DNA from: Pseudomonadota bacterium
GTDB lineage: Bacteria > Desulfobacterota > WTBG01 > CAIYCZ01 > CAIRTM01
DNA: 34,452 nucleotides
Reading direction: 5' to 3'
Assembly: GCA_024640785.1 (NCBI GenBank)
Contig: JAHEEI010000008.1
Coordinates: 1-34,452 of the forward strand
Part shown: in pieces, positions 9,737 to 18,919 of the stretch
Numbering within the stretch: position 1 is the stretch's first letter
How the letters are laid out: each line of letters starts with the position of its first letter
Position numbers and translations under genes: made by a program
Notes under the pieces: generated by a model
Databases searched by the model: none
Told to the model about the DNA's origin: nothing
The model's input: the letters and a program-made list of their open reading frames with translations, nothing else

Positions 9737-10066
9737 TCATTCTTCCCTTTTTTCTAAAAAAGCCCTTTTAATTGTTTCGTATTCAAACCTTAACCTGCTT
9801 AGTAACTCCTCAACATTGTCAAACTTTCCAGTACGCAATATATCGTCCATTGATTTAGCAATTTTATGAATTGGGTCAAGCATAAGGCTTCCAGAGGATC
9901 CCTTGATGGAGTGAGATGCTCGGTGCGCTTTTTCCGCGTCAGATTCTTTTATTGCTGTCTCAAGGTTTTTAAGGTCTTCTCCGCCAGATTCAAAAAAGAT
10001 TTCTAGCATTTCAAGGTATTCCTCTTTATTAAGGCCTATGCTTTCACCTATCTCTTTAAAATTCAT
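9737..10066 (-). CDS. Hpt (histidine phosphotransfer) domain protein
   Basis: 109 aa; HRASHSIKGSSGSLMLDPIHKIAKSMDDILRTG contains the Hpt H-x-x-K-G-S phosphoacceptor motif. Confidence 0.9.
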   Translation of the reverse strand: MNFKEIGESIGLNKEEYLEMLEIFFESGGEDLKNLETAIKESDAEKAHRASHSIKGSSGSLMLDPIHKIAKSMDDILRTGKFDNVEELLSRLRFEYETIKRAFLEKREE

Positions 10067-10239
10067 TTTGTTTTAGGCTCCTTTACGTCTTTGGCGGTTT
10101 CTGAAAACAAAACCTTTTCGCTGTTAAAAATAGGGCTGTTTTGTTAATATGGATAAAAAAATGTGTTTAAAGACAATGTTAGATTATTTATTTATAATAG
10201 CATTATTAGATAATTGTTTAAAATAAATTATATAAAATA

Positions 10240-11604
10240 ATGAAGAAAAAAAATCAAAAAAAATATTATTTCACAGGTATTGGGGGAAGCGGAATGAGTG
10301 CCCTTGCCCAAGTGCTAAAATATCAGGGGCACTGGGTTGGCGGGTCTGACAGAAGTTTTGATAGAAAAATAAACAGAAGGCTTTTTAGCAAACTAAAGAA
10401 ACAGGGGATCTCTCTTTTTCCTCAAAACGGTGATTTGATATCAAAAGAGCTGGACTTTATGGTGGTGTCTACTGCAATAGAGGCAGACAGTCCCGAACTT
10501 AAAAAAGCAAAAGCTCTTGATATTCCGATTCTTCATCGGGCAGAGCTTCTTTCTCGTATTTTTAACAGACTTTTTGGTATTGGAATAGCTGGCACCAGCG
10601 GTAAGAGTACGGTTTGCGGAATGGCGGCATCGGTTATGGACTGTGCCGGTATGGCGCCTGCGGTAATAAACGGGGGCATAATAAGTCAGTATGTGTCCGG
10701 GATATCAATCGGAAATGCAAAGGGTGGAAATTCTCAATTTATGATTTCAGAAGTCGATGAAAGCGACGGAAGTATTGTCCGTTTTGTTCCCAGCATCGGT
10801 GTTATCACAAATATTTCCAGAGATCACAAAGAGGTAAAAGAGCTTAATAAACTTTTTAAAATTTTTGCTTCAAATACAAAAACATGTCTAATTATTAATG
10901 GGGACTGCAAAGAAACTTCGAAAATAAAAGCTGCTAATGTGGTCAGCTTTGGACTATCAAGAAAAAACCATATCTATGCGGAGAATATTAAATTTTCAGC
11001 ATGGAAAACAAAATTTGATTGCATGGGAACCGCTTTTTCACTTAAGGTTCCAGGCAAACACAATGTCTGTAATGCTCTTGCAGCAATTGCGGTCTGTTCA
11101 TTTCTTGATATCCCTGCAGAAAAAATAAAAAAAGGGCTTGCCTCTTTTAAAGGAATTAAGCGCAGGCTAGAAATTGCGGGAAGGAAAAACAACATTACTG
11201 TTGTTGATGACTTTGCCCATAATCCGGATAAAATAGAAGCTTCTTTGGCTGCGCTTAAGAATAAATGCAAAAGGCTTATAGTTGTTTTTCAGCCTCATGG
11301 CTACGGGCCGACCCGGTTTCTGTTAGATGACCTGGCAAAAGTTTTCAGTTTAAAATTAGATAAAAAAGATTGCTTGATGTGTCTTCCGATCTATGATGTA
11401 GGCGGAACCGCTGACAGGAGCATCTCTTCAAAAGATCTTATAAATAAGGTTGCGGGACCTGAATGTATCTGTTCTGAAAGCAGGAAAGATGTCCTTGTTC
11501 GTATAAAGAAAATGGCAAGATCGGGAGATCTTTACACAGTGATGGGTGCCAGGGATGACACCTTAAGTGTCTTTGCAAAAAGAATATTAAGAGAGATAAC
11601 CTGA
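10240..11604 (+). CDS. Mur ligase family protein, MurC-like but with divergent motifs
   Basis: 454 aa; N-terminal YYFTGIGGSGMSALAQVLKYQGHWVGGSD (MurC-like), ATP loop GIAGTSGKSTVCGM, EVDESDGSI, GKHNVCNALAAIA, DDFAHNPDKI. Confidence 0.85.
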   Translation: MKKKNQKKYYFTGIGGSGMSALAQVLKYQGHWVGGSDRSFDRKINRRLFSKLKKQGISLFPQNGDLISKELDFMVVSTAIEADSPELKKAKALDIPILHRAELLSRIFNRLFGIGIAGTSGKSTVCGMAASVMDCAGMAPAVINGGIISQYVSGISIGNAKGGNSQFMISEVDESDGSIVRFVPSIGVITNISRDHKEVKELNKLFKIFASNTKTCLIINGDCKETSKIKAANVVSFGLSRKNHIYAENIKFSAWKTKFDCMGTAFSLKVPGKHNVCNALAAIAVCSFLDIPAEKIKKGLASFKGIKRRLEIAGRKNNITVVDDFAHNPDKIEASLAALKNKCKRLIVVFQPHGYGPTRFLLDDLAKVFSLKLDKKDCLMCLPIYDVGGTADRSISSKDLINKVAGPECICSESRKDVLVRIKKMARSGDLYTVMGARDDTLSVFAKRILREIT

Positions 11605-11788
11605 AACTTTTCCACTATTTCACTTTGGCTTACCAGAACACATGTTTAATCATTTCTAGATAATTTCAATTTGCATGTCTGATACGTATTGTTGCTTTTA
11701 GGGCTTTTCAAGATTACTTAAGGTTATGTAAAAAGGGTGGCTTGCCCCACTTAGTTGTGCCAATATTTGTGAGAGAAAGAATCAACTG

Positions 11789-12901
11789 CTATTTGCGGAG
11801 TTGTTTTTTTACAAAACAAGCAAGTCCAATCCCCACACCAAGGCCTGTCGTATCTATTAACAGGTCAAAAAAGCTCGGGGTTCTATCAAGGGTGAAAAAC
11901 TGTAATGATTCTGTTAAGGATGCAAAAAGAACTAATCCCGCAAAAACAGGAAAAGAATATGGCGGAAATAAAGATTTAGTGGTGCGAACGGGTACCCTTG
12001 TACCTAACTGACAAATTGACACGACTCCGAATATGAAAAACAATAAGAAGTGACCAAAACTTTTTAAATGGACTGATTCTATGTTAAACATATTGGCAAG
12101 CATTTTCAGGTAACTGTTTGAACATACAACACCTATAATAATAACTGCAGCAATAGCCAGGGGTATCCAGCCACCCCTTTTCCATAAACGAAATGTGATT
12201 ATCACAACAAGACTAAGCACAACTCCGATAACAGTGCTGAAAATGAAAAATATATTTTTATAGAGAAGGTGTCTGGTGTTAAGTTTAACAGGCATCAATA
12301 AAATGTCATCACACCAGACAGCTCCCGATTCGCCTTTGTTTTCAATAACGACATGTGCCTCTTCTGCAAAAGCTGGAACCGGGAATGTTTTTATAAATTC
12401 TTTCCAGTCGGATGTCCCTGTCAGCCCTCCTGCTACATGAGGAATGTCCCACTGCTCCTCACCCTCTTTTGTAAAACAAACCAGGAACCGGGCTGTATGC
12501 CATTCTTCTTCACCACGGATTATTTTTTCCGAGCGCATCTTGCCGCAGAACTTCAAAAATGAAAAACTCTGAGGATTTGAAAGCACCCATTCTACAGAGG
12601 GTTTATTTTGAGTATTTGCTTCAAGCTTAATGCCTGCACTTCCTGAAAAACCATTGCCTGGTTCCCAGGTAACACCTTGTGAAACGTGATGCCAGGGCTT
12701 AAGAACTAACTGGATCGAGCGATTATCTTTTTTTTGGGCTGATTCAAAATCACTATGTAATAAGGCTTTGGTATACGGGACATATTGCGGGCCGGAATAG
12801 ATCAATAAAGCTAAAGCGCACAGCCAGATAGTTAGACTACTAATAGCCAATGTTAGCTTTAAAGGTGAAAGTGCTAGGCTGAAGGAATTATTTTTAATCA
12901 T
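11789..12901 (-). CDS. VanZ-domain membrane protein with large extracytoplasmic N-terminal domain
   Basis: 370 aa; C-terminal VanZ-like helices (HLKSFGHFLLFFIFGVVS...ASLTESLQFFTLDRTPSFFDLLIDTTGLGVGIGLACF); N-terminal TM then about 170-aa domain ending DWKEFIKTFPVPAFAEEAHVVIENKGESGAVWCDDILLMPV. Confidence 0.8.
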   Translation of the reverse strand: MIKNNSFSLALSPLKLTLAISSLTIWLCALALLIYSGPQYVPYTKALLHSDFESAQKKDNRSIQLVLKPWHHVSQGVTWEPGNGFSGSAGIKLEANTQNKPSVEWVLSNPQSFSFLKFCGKMRSEKIIRGEEEWHTARFLVCFTKEGEEQWDIPHVAGGLTGTSDWKEFIKTFPVPAFAEEAHVVIENKGESGAVWCDDILLMPVKLNTRHLLYKNIFFIFSTVIGVVLSLVVIITFRLWKRGGWIPLAIAAVIIIGVVCSNSYLKMLANMFNIESVHLKSFGHFLLFFIFGVVSICQLGTRVPVRTTKSLFPPYSFPVFAGLVLFASLTESLQFFTLDRTPSFFDLLIDTTGLGVGIGLACFVKKQLRK

Positions 12902-13259
12902 GGGTATAAATTGTTTCTAATGAAACAAATGTCAGCGTTCTTGTTTTTTTTGTCTGTATTTTAATAGTGTGCTTGTGCGGAAAAACTTTCCCCTCAGATT
13001 TCTTGGTTGTTTTAACTGTACTTCTTGTGTCAAGATTAAGTATTGTATTTTTAGACAGTCACTTAATAAGTTCTTTCAATTACACTATTAACTAAAATAT
13101 ACTGTGGAGAATTATTATATACCCTTTATGTTTGAGAATCTGGAAGCGCACTATGCGCGTGAGACAGATGAAAAGGCAGTCTTTAATGAAAAAAACAGCG
13201 CAGTTACTTGGCCTGACTTATTATGCGTACGGGTATAAGAGAAAAAATAAAATGGGCTG

Positions 13260-13847
13260 TTATTTTGAATTGATACGATTCTCTGTTCCTGAAGTGAGCC
13301 GTTTTATATTATCGAGATGTTTAGTGAAAATAAGGATGGCCATAACCACGCTCAGAAGGATAACAGGAGATGGACAGGAGAACGCAAGCGTCAGCAACGG
13401 TATGGTTGCGGAGGCAGTTAACGAGGCAAGAGAAACATAACGCCACAGAAATACAACCAGCACAAAGATTAAAAGCTCAACAAGAATGACTGTGGGTGCA
13501 AGGCATAAAAATATACCGAATGCGGTTGCAACCCCTTTTCCTCCTTTAAATTTCAAATATACAGGAAAAAGATGTCCCAGGAACGCAGCCAGTCCGATGA
13601 CTGCAAACAATAAAGGCGAATCAAAAATGAGAGTACCTGCCCATACCGGCAGAAAGCCTTTAAGCGTATCACCCAGCAAGGTAAGTGCTCCAAACTTTTT
13701 TCCATGTATCCGGGAGGCATTGGTAGCGCCGATGTTGCCGCTCCCTGATTTTCGAATATCATCCTTTGAGAAAAGCTTTGCAAGGACTATTGAAGTCGGA
13801 ATAGATCCAACCAGATAAGCAACTATGCTGAAGAGTATTATTTCCAT
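13260..13847 (-). CDS. plsY: Glycerol-3-phosphate acyltransferase PlsY
   Basis: 195 aa; YLVGSIPTSIVLAKLF, SGSGNIGATNASRIHGKKFGALTLLGDTLKGFLPV, GHLFPVYLKFKGGKGVATAFG. Confidence 0.96.
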   Translation of the reverse strand: MEIILFSIVAYLVGSIPTSIVLAKLFSKDDIRKSGSGNIGATNASRIHGKKFGALTLLGDTLKGFLPVWAGTLIFDSPLLFAVIGLAAFLGHLFPVYLKFKGGKGVATAFGIFLCLAPTVILVELLIFVLVVFLWRYVSLASLTASATIPLLTLAFSCPSPVILLSVVMAILIFTKHLDNIKRLTSGTENRINSK

Positions 13848-13953
13848 ATTATAAGTATCTGAAATCGTTAGCGTTATTAAAGCAAGCGCTTAATACCGAG
13901 TGCTATGCTCTAAAAGTGTTAGTGTTCGTTATAACGATTTAATCCGTGCTTTT

Positions 13954-15384
13954 TTAGTATCTGTAATGATCCGGCTTGTACGGGCCTTCTATAGGTATGT
14001 CGAGGTAGTCTGCCTGTTCTTTAGTCAGTGTTGTTAATTTGACCCCGAGCCGGTCAAGGTGAAGACGAGCCACTTCTTCATCCAGCTTCTTTGAAAGAGT
14101 ATACACCTTGTTTTCAAGTTCTTTTTCAGCAAGCTCTATCTGTGCCAGAACCTGGTTGGTAAAACTGTTACTCATGACAAAACTCGGATGCCCAGTTGCA
14201 CATCCAAGGTTAACCAGTCTTCCTTCGGCAAGAACGATAATTGAACGGCCTGATTTCAAAATCCATTTGTCCACCTGCGGCTTTACAGCTTCTTTCGTGC
14301 AGCCTGATTTTTCAAGGTATGACATGTCTATTTCACTGTCAAAATGGCCAATGTTACAGACGATGGCTTCGTTTTTCATGTTTTCCATATGCTTGCCTGT
14401 GATAACATGAAAGTTGCCGGTTGTGGTTATGAAGATGTCTGCTTGTCCTACTACGTCTTCCATGGTTTTTACTTCATAGCCGCTCATTGAAGCTTGCAAA
14501 GCGCAGATCGGGTCTATTTCTGTGACAATTACCCGTGCACCGTAACTCCGCATGGATTCAGCACAACCCTTTCCCACATCACCGTATCCAAGTACAACGC
14601 AAACTTTTCCAGCAATCATAATATCTGTTGCACGCTTGATTCCGTCAGCCAGGGACTCCCGGCAGCCGTACAGGTTGTCAAACTTTGATTTGGTGACAGA
14701 GTCATTGACATTAATTGCGGGGAAAAGAAGTTCCCCTGCTTCCATCATTTGATAAAGTCTGTGGACGCCGGTTGTTGTTTCCTCTGATACACCCTTTACC
14801 TTTGATCCTATTTTTGTCCACTTGTCAGGGTTGTTTTTAACACTTTCTTTCAGGCGGGCCATAATGATTTCCATTTCATGGTGGTCAAATGACTGTTCAG
14901 TCAGTGAGGGGTCTTTTTCAACTTTTATGCCCTGATGAATTAGAAGGGTTGCGTCTCCACCGTCATCAACTATCAGATCGGGCCCTGATCCATCAGGCCA
15001 GGTCAAAGCCTGTTCTGTGCACCACCAGTATTCTTCTAAAGTTTCGCCTTTCCAGGCAAAAACTTTCGCAGTTCCTTTTTTTGCGATTGCAGCAGCAGCA
15101 TGGTCCTGAGTTGAAAAAATGTTGCATGATGCCCATCGTAGATCAGCGCCAAGCTCATATAGCGTGTCAATGAGCATGGCAGTTTGAATGGTCATGTGCA
15201 GGCTGCCCATGACCTTAAGGCCTTTTAAGGGTTTTGACGGACCATATTTTTCACGCACAGCCATAAGACCAGGCATTTCGTTTTCAGATAGCTGCATTTC
15301 TTTTAATCCCCATTCGGCAAGAGAAATGTCTTTTACTTTATAGGACTGATCAAGATCAAGCGGCATTACATACTCTTTTGACAT
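13954..15384 (-). CDS. ahcY: Adenosylhomocysteinase (S-adenosylhomocysteine hydrolase)
   Basis: 476 aa; NAD-binding [63 protein letters not shown]-terminal [13 protein letters not shown]. Confidence 0.98.
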   Translation of the reverse strand: MSKEYVMPLDLDQSYKVKDISLAEWGLKEMQLSENEMPGLMAVREKYGPSKPLKGLKVMGSLHMTIQTAMLIDTLYELGADLRWASCNIFSTQDHAAAAIAKKGTAKVFAWKGETLEEYWWCTEQALTWPDGSGPDLIVDDGGDATLLIHQGIKVEKDPSLTEQSFDHHEMEIIMARLKESVKNNPDKWTKIGSKVKGVSEETTTGVHRLYQMMEAGELLFPAINVNDSVTKSKFDNLYGCRESLADGIKRATDIMIAGKVCVVLGYGDVGKGCAESMRSYGARVIVTEIDPICALQASMSGYEVKTMEDVVGQADIFITTTGNFHVITGKHMENMKNEAIVCNIGHFDSEIDMSYLEKSGCTKEAVKPQVDKWILKSGRSIIVLAEGRLVNLGCATGHPSFVMSNSFTNQVLAQIELAEKELENKVYTLSKKLDEEVARLHLDRLGVKLTTLTKEQADYLDIPIEGPYKPDHYRY

Positions 15385-15688
15385 TTTTTATCTCCTGAAA
15401 AGTGTTCGTTCAAAAAATATTTACCAGTCTGTTATTTTAGATACGAATGTAACGCTATAACAAACCGTATATTCTGGGTATAACTTCTTTAATGGGTTAT
15501 TTAATAATAGTATCTTTTAATTATAAATTGTCAAACATTTTCAGTTAGAGCTTGCTTTTGTTAAGGCATAATGTTAATTAAATTATTTAATGTGAAGTAT
15601 ATACAAACATCCATTTTTCAAATACTTAGACGGTAAATTCTCGTTTTAAGGACTTAACTGATCTCACGGTTAAAACGGAATTCATGAA

Positions 15689-17044
15689 ATGAAAAAAATA
15701 TATGAATATAAAGACGCTCTTGAAAAGCTGATTGATAAAGGTCAGGAAATTAAAATTCTTACGCTTATATCAAAGTTGTATCCGGATGATATAGCGGAGC
15801 TTCTGGAAAATATTGAGGAGGAGAAAAAATCAAAGCTTTTCCGTATCCTTGATGTTGAGACAGCTTCAGATGTTATTATGGAGCTCAATGATCTCTCCCG
15901 TGAGCTCCTTGTTGAAGACATGTCCTCTGAAGAGCTTTATGAAATCGTTGAGGACATGCCCTCTGATGATGCTGCCGACTTTATCGGGGAACTCTCCGAA
16001 AAGCAGGCAAAGGAGATCCTGAGCCATATTGACCGGGAAAAATCAGAAGATGTTCAGAAACTTCTGGAGTATCCGGAAGACTCTGCCGGCGGCATCATGC
16101 AGACAGAGCTTATTTCTGTTGAGCAGCATTCCACGGTAGCAGAGGCCATTGACCTTATCCGGTCCATTTCAGACGACGTAGAAGATTTCCATAATGTTTT
16201 CGCAACAGACGAAGATAAAAAGCTTGTGGGGGTTCTGCCTCTTAGAAAGCTTATTCTGTCAAAGGCGGAAACTAAAATTTCAAGTATCATGGAAAAATCG
16301 GTTATTTACGCAACCGCAGATATGGATCAGGAAGAGGTTGCCAACACGGTTAAAAAGTATAACCTGATAGCCCTTCCTGTTGTTGATGGTGATATGCACC
16401 TGCTCGGGCGTATCATGGTTGATGATGTTATTGATGTTATTCAGGAAGAGGATTCTGAAGACATCTTCAGAATGGCTGGTATTTCTGAAGAAGAAGATGT
16501 AGTGTACAGCGGCTCAACCTACAAGGTGTGCATGACAAGACTGCCATGGCTGGTATTTATTCTTTTCGGAACTCTTTTAAGCGGTTATTTCTTGTGGGTT
16601 TATGAATCGACCTTAAAAGAACTTCTGGCTCTTGTGACGTTTGTGCCGGTAATCTGCGCAATGAGCGGTAACGTGGGAGTCCAGTCTTCCTCGATTGTTG
16701 TCCGCGGGCTCGCGACCGGGAAGATTGATTTTCTAAATCTTAGAAAGATGGTTTTAAAAGAACTTGTTGTGGGAATCGTGATAGGACTGATCTGTGCCTT
16801 TATCGGAACCTTTATCGGGATGGTGTGGCACGGCAATATGGTCCTGGGTATTTCAATATTTCTTGCAATGTTTATAACCATAACTTTTGCCGCTTTTACA
16901 GGTGTTCTTATTCCGATATTTTTTAAAAAGATGAGAATTGACCCAGCTGTTGCCTCCGGAGCGCTTGTTACCACCTCCAACGATCTTATTGCGATAAATA
17001 TATATTTTTTGCTGGCATCAGTGCTAATGAAGACGATTGTATGA
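15689..17044 (+). CDS. mgtE: Magnesium transporter MgtE
   Basis: 451 aa; N-domain repeats (LYPDDIAELLENI, MPSDDAADFIGEL), tandem CBS domains, five-TM domain with GNVGVQSSSIVVRGLATG. Confidence 0.95.
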   Translation: MKKIYEYKDALEKLIDKGQEIKILTLISKLYPDDIAELLENIEEEKKSKLFRILDVETASDVIMELNDLSRELLVEDMSSEELYEIVEDMPSDDAADFIGELSEKQAKEILSHIDREKSEDVQKLLEYPEDSAGGIMQTELISVEQHSTVAEAIDLIRSISDDVEDFHNVFATDEDKKLVGVLPLRKLILSKAETKISSIMEKSVIYATADMDQEEVANTVKKYNLIALPVVDGDMHLLGRIMVDDVIDVIQEEDSEDIFRMAGISEEEDVVYSGSTYKVCMTRLPWLVFILFGTLLSGYFLWVYESTLKELLALVTFVPVICAMSGNVGVQSSSIVVRGLATGKIDFLNLRKMVLKELVVGIVIGLICAFIGTFIGMVWHGNMVLGISIFLAMFITITFAAFTGVLIPIFFKKMRIDPAVASGALVTTSNDLIAINIYFLLASVLMKTIV

Positions 17045-17120
17045 AGCAGAAAGTTGATTTTTTTATGCACAGAGATTAGGGCTAAGGTTATTATTTTAAA
17101 GATAGAAGTGATATTTTTAA

Positions 17121-17873
17121 ATGCTCCATCTTTCAACAGAAGCCATTATACTGCAAACAACAGATTTTGCTGAGTGGGACAGGATTGTTTCTGTTTACAC
17201 AAAAGATTTTGGAAAGATAAGAGGTATTGCAAAGGGCGCGAAAAGGAGCCGAAAAAGATTCGGGAACGCTTTAGAGCCTTTTACCCATAACGAGATTTTC
17301 TTTGTTGAAAAAGAGACTCAGGGGCTTGTAAGGTTTGAAAGATGTCATATTATTAACATGTTTACAGAGATGGCCCATAACCTGCGAAAGGTTATTTATG
17401 GGAGCTATTTTCTGGAGCTTGTAAATACAATGACTCCTGAAAGAGAAAAAAATTCGGAAATATTTTCTCTGCTGCTCTTTTTTTTAAACCTTTTAAAAGA
17501 AGATGGCTTTCGAGAAGACCTGATGAGGATATTTGAGCTCCGTCTTTTTTCGCTGCTTGGATATCAGCCGCAGTTTTTAAGCTGTACAACCTGCGGACAT
17601 GAGTTCAGGGTTGAGGAAAGGTACCGGTTCTCGGTTAAACGCGGAGGAATTGTCTGTTCAAAATGTCTGAATAAGCATCCTAATCTTCTGCCGCTGTCAA
17701 ACGGTACCATAAGGATTTTTCAGCAGGCACAGAACCTAACCCTTTTAAAGATAAAAAGGATATTTTTTTCTCCCTCGGCAAACGAGGAAGGGAAGATGAT
17801 TTTTGGTAAGTTTCTGGAATATCACGTTGGGAGAAGACCGAAATCGCTGGATTTGCTTGACCAGCTTAGGTAG
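17121..17873 (+). CDS. recO: DNA repair protein RecO
   Basis: 250 aa; N-terminal OB-like ATEAIILQTTDFAEWDRIVSVYTKDFGKIRGIAKGAKRSRKRFG; zinc motif CTTCGHEF...CSKC. Confidence 0.92.
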   Translation: MLHLSTEAIILQTTDFAEWDRIVSVYTKDFGKIRGIAKGAKRSRKRFGNALEPFTHNEIFFVEKETQGLVRFERCHIINMFTEMAHNLRKVIYGSYFLELVNTMTPEREKNSEIFSLLLFFLNLLKEDGFREDLMRIFELRLFSLLGYQPQFLSCTTCGHEFRVEERYRFSVKRGGIVCSKCLNKHPNLLPLSNGTIRIFQQAQNLTLLKIKRIFFSPSANEEGKMIFGKFLEYHVGRRPKSLDLLDQLR

Positions 17874-18012
17874 GCGACTACATCGTAAAAAGACTATCTG
17901 CTGTGTTCAGTTTCGTCTTCAGTTTTGCGTGACGTGCAGCTGAAACCTTTTACAAATCTGTTAGATTTTTGATATAGAGTTTTAATTTATTTTTAAATTG
18001 GAGGATGATGTT

Positions 18013-18882
18013 TTGACTTTTCAGGATCTTGTACTGGGTCTGCAGAACTACTGGGCTTCAAAAAATTGTATCATTCAGCAGCCGTACGATATTGAGGTTG
18101 GCGCAGGAACGTTTAATCCCGCAACTTTTTTAAGGTGCCTTGGTCCGGAGCCGTGGAATGTTGCTTATGTTGAACCGTCAAGACGTCCTACTGACGGAAG
18201 GTACGGTGAAAACCCTAACCGTTTGCAGCATTATTACCAGTTTCAGGTAATCATGAAGCCATCACCTATGGATATTCAGGAACTTTATCTTGACAGTTTA
18301 AAAACTCTGGGAATAGGTCCGCTTGAGCATGATATCCGTTTTGTAGAAGATGACTGGGAATCTCCAACCCTGGGGGCCTGGGGGCTTGGCTGGGAGGTCT
18401 GGCTTGATGGAATGGAAATAACCCAGTTTACTTATTTCCAGCAGGCCGGAGGGCTTGATCTTAAGCCGGTATCTGTTGAGATAACCTACGGTATTGAGAG
18501 AATTGCCATGTATTTACAGCAGAAAGACAATGTTTACAATCTGGAATGGACAAAAGGCATAAGTTATGGAGATATCCATCATCAGGGTGAGGTAGAGTTT
18601 TCGAAGTATAACTTTGAAGTATCAGACCAGGAAATGCTTTTTAACCTTTTTAGAACATATGAAAAAGAATCTCTTTCAATTCTTGAAAGGGGGCTGGTGC
18701 TGCCGGCCTATGATTATTGTTTAAAGTGTTCTCACGCTTTTAACCTGCTTGATGCAAGGGGTGCGATAAGCGTTACTGAGAGAACCGGCTATATTGCAAG
18801 GGTAAGAAATCTTGCACGCAAAGTGGCTGAAGCATATTTGAACCAGCGTGAAGAGATGGGTTTCCCTCTGATTAAGAAATAG
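18013..18882 (+). CDS. glyQ: Glycyl-tRNA synthetase alpha subunit
   Basis: [88 protein letters not shown] at 18013 is well placed relative to the GGAGG at 18000-18004; the listed start at 17998 overlaps that RBS. Confidence 0.97.
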   Translation: MTFQDLVLGLQNYWASKNCIIQQPYDIEVGAGTFNPATFLRCLGPEPWNVAYVEPSRRPTDGRYGENPNRLQHYYQFQVIMKPSPMDIQELYLDSLKTLGIGPLEHDIRFVEDDWESPTLGAWGLGWEVWLDGMEITQFTYFQQAGGLDLKPVSVEITYGIERIAMYLQQKDNVYNLEWTKGISYGDIHHQGEVEFSKYNFEVSDQEMLFNLFRTYEKESLSILERGLVLPAYDYCLKCSHAFNLLDARGAISVTERTGYIARVRNLARKVAEAYLNQREEMGFPLIKK

Positions 18883-18919
18883 ACTATAATAATTATTTTT
18901 ACAGATAAGGACTTTGTCA

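Noticed and set aside
13132-13440. Plus-strand ORF of 102 aa
   Set aside because: Its 3' two thirds are antisense to the well-supported plsY and the translation is basic, low-complexity and family-less.
15385-15688. SAH riboswitch (ahcY) or Mg-sensing leader (mgtE) in the divergent intergenic region
   Set aside because: No recognisable conserved SAH-riboswitch or M-box elements by eye; AT-rich with short repeats only. Infernal scan is needed for certainty.
16600-17136. Minus-strand ORF of 178 aa
   Set aside because: Antisense to the mgtE transmembrane region; isoleucine-rich mirror of hydrophobic codons with no domain signal.
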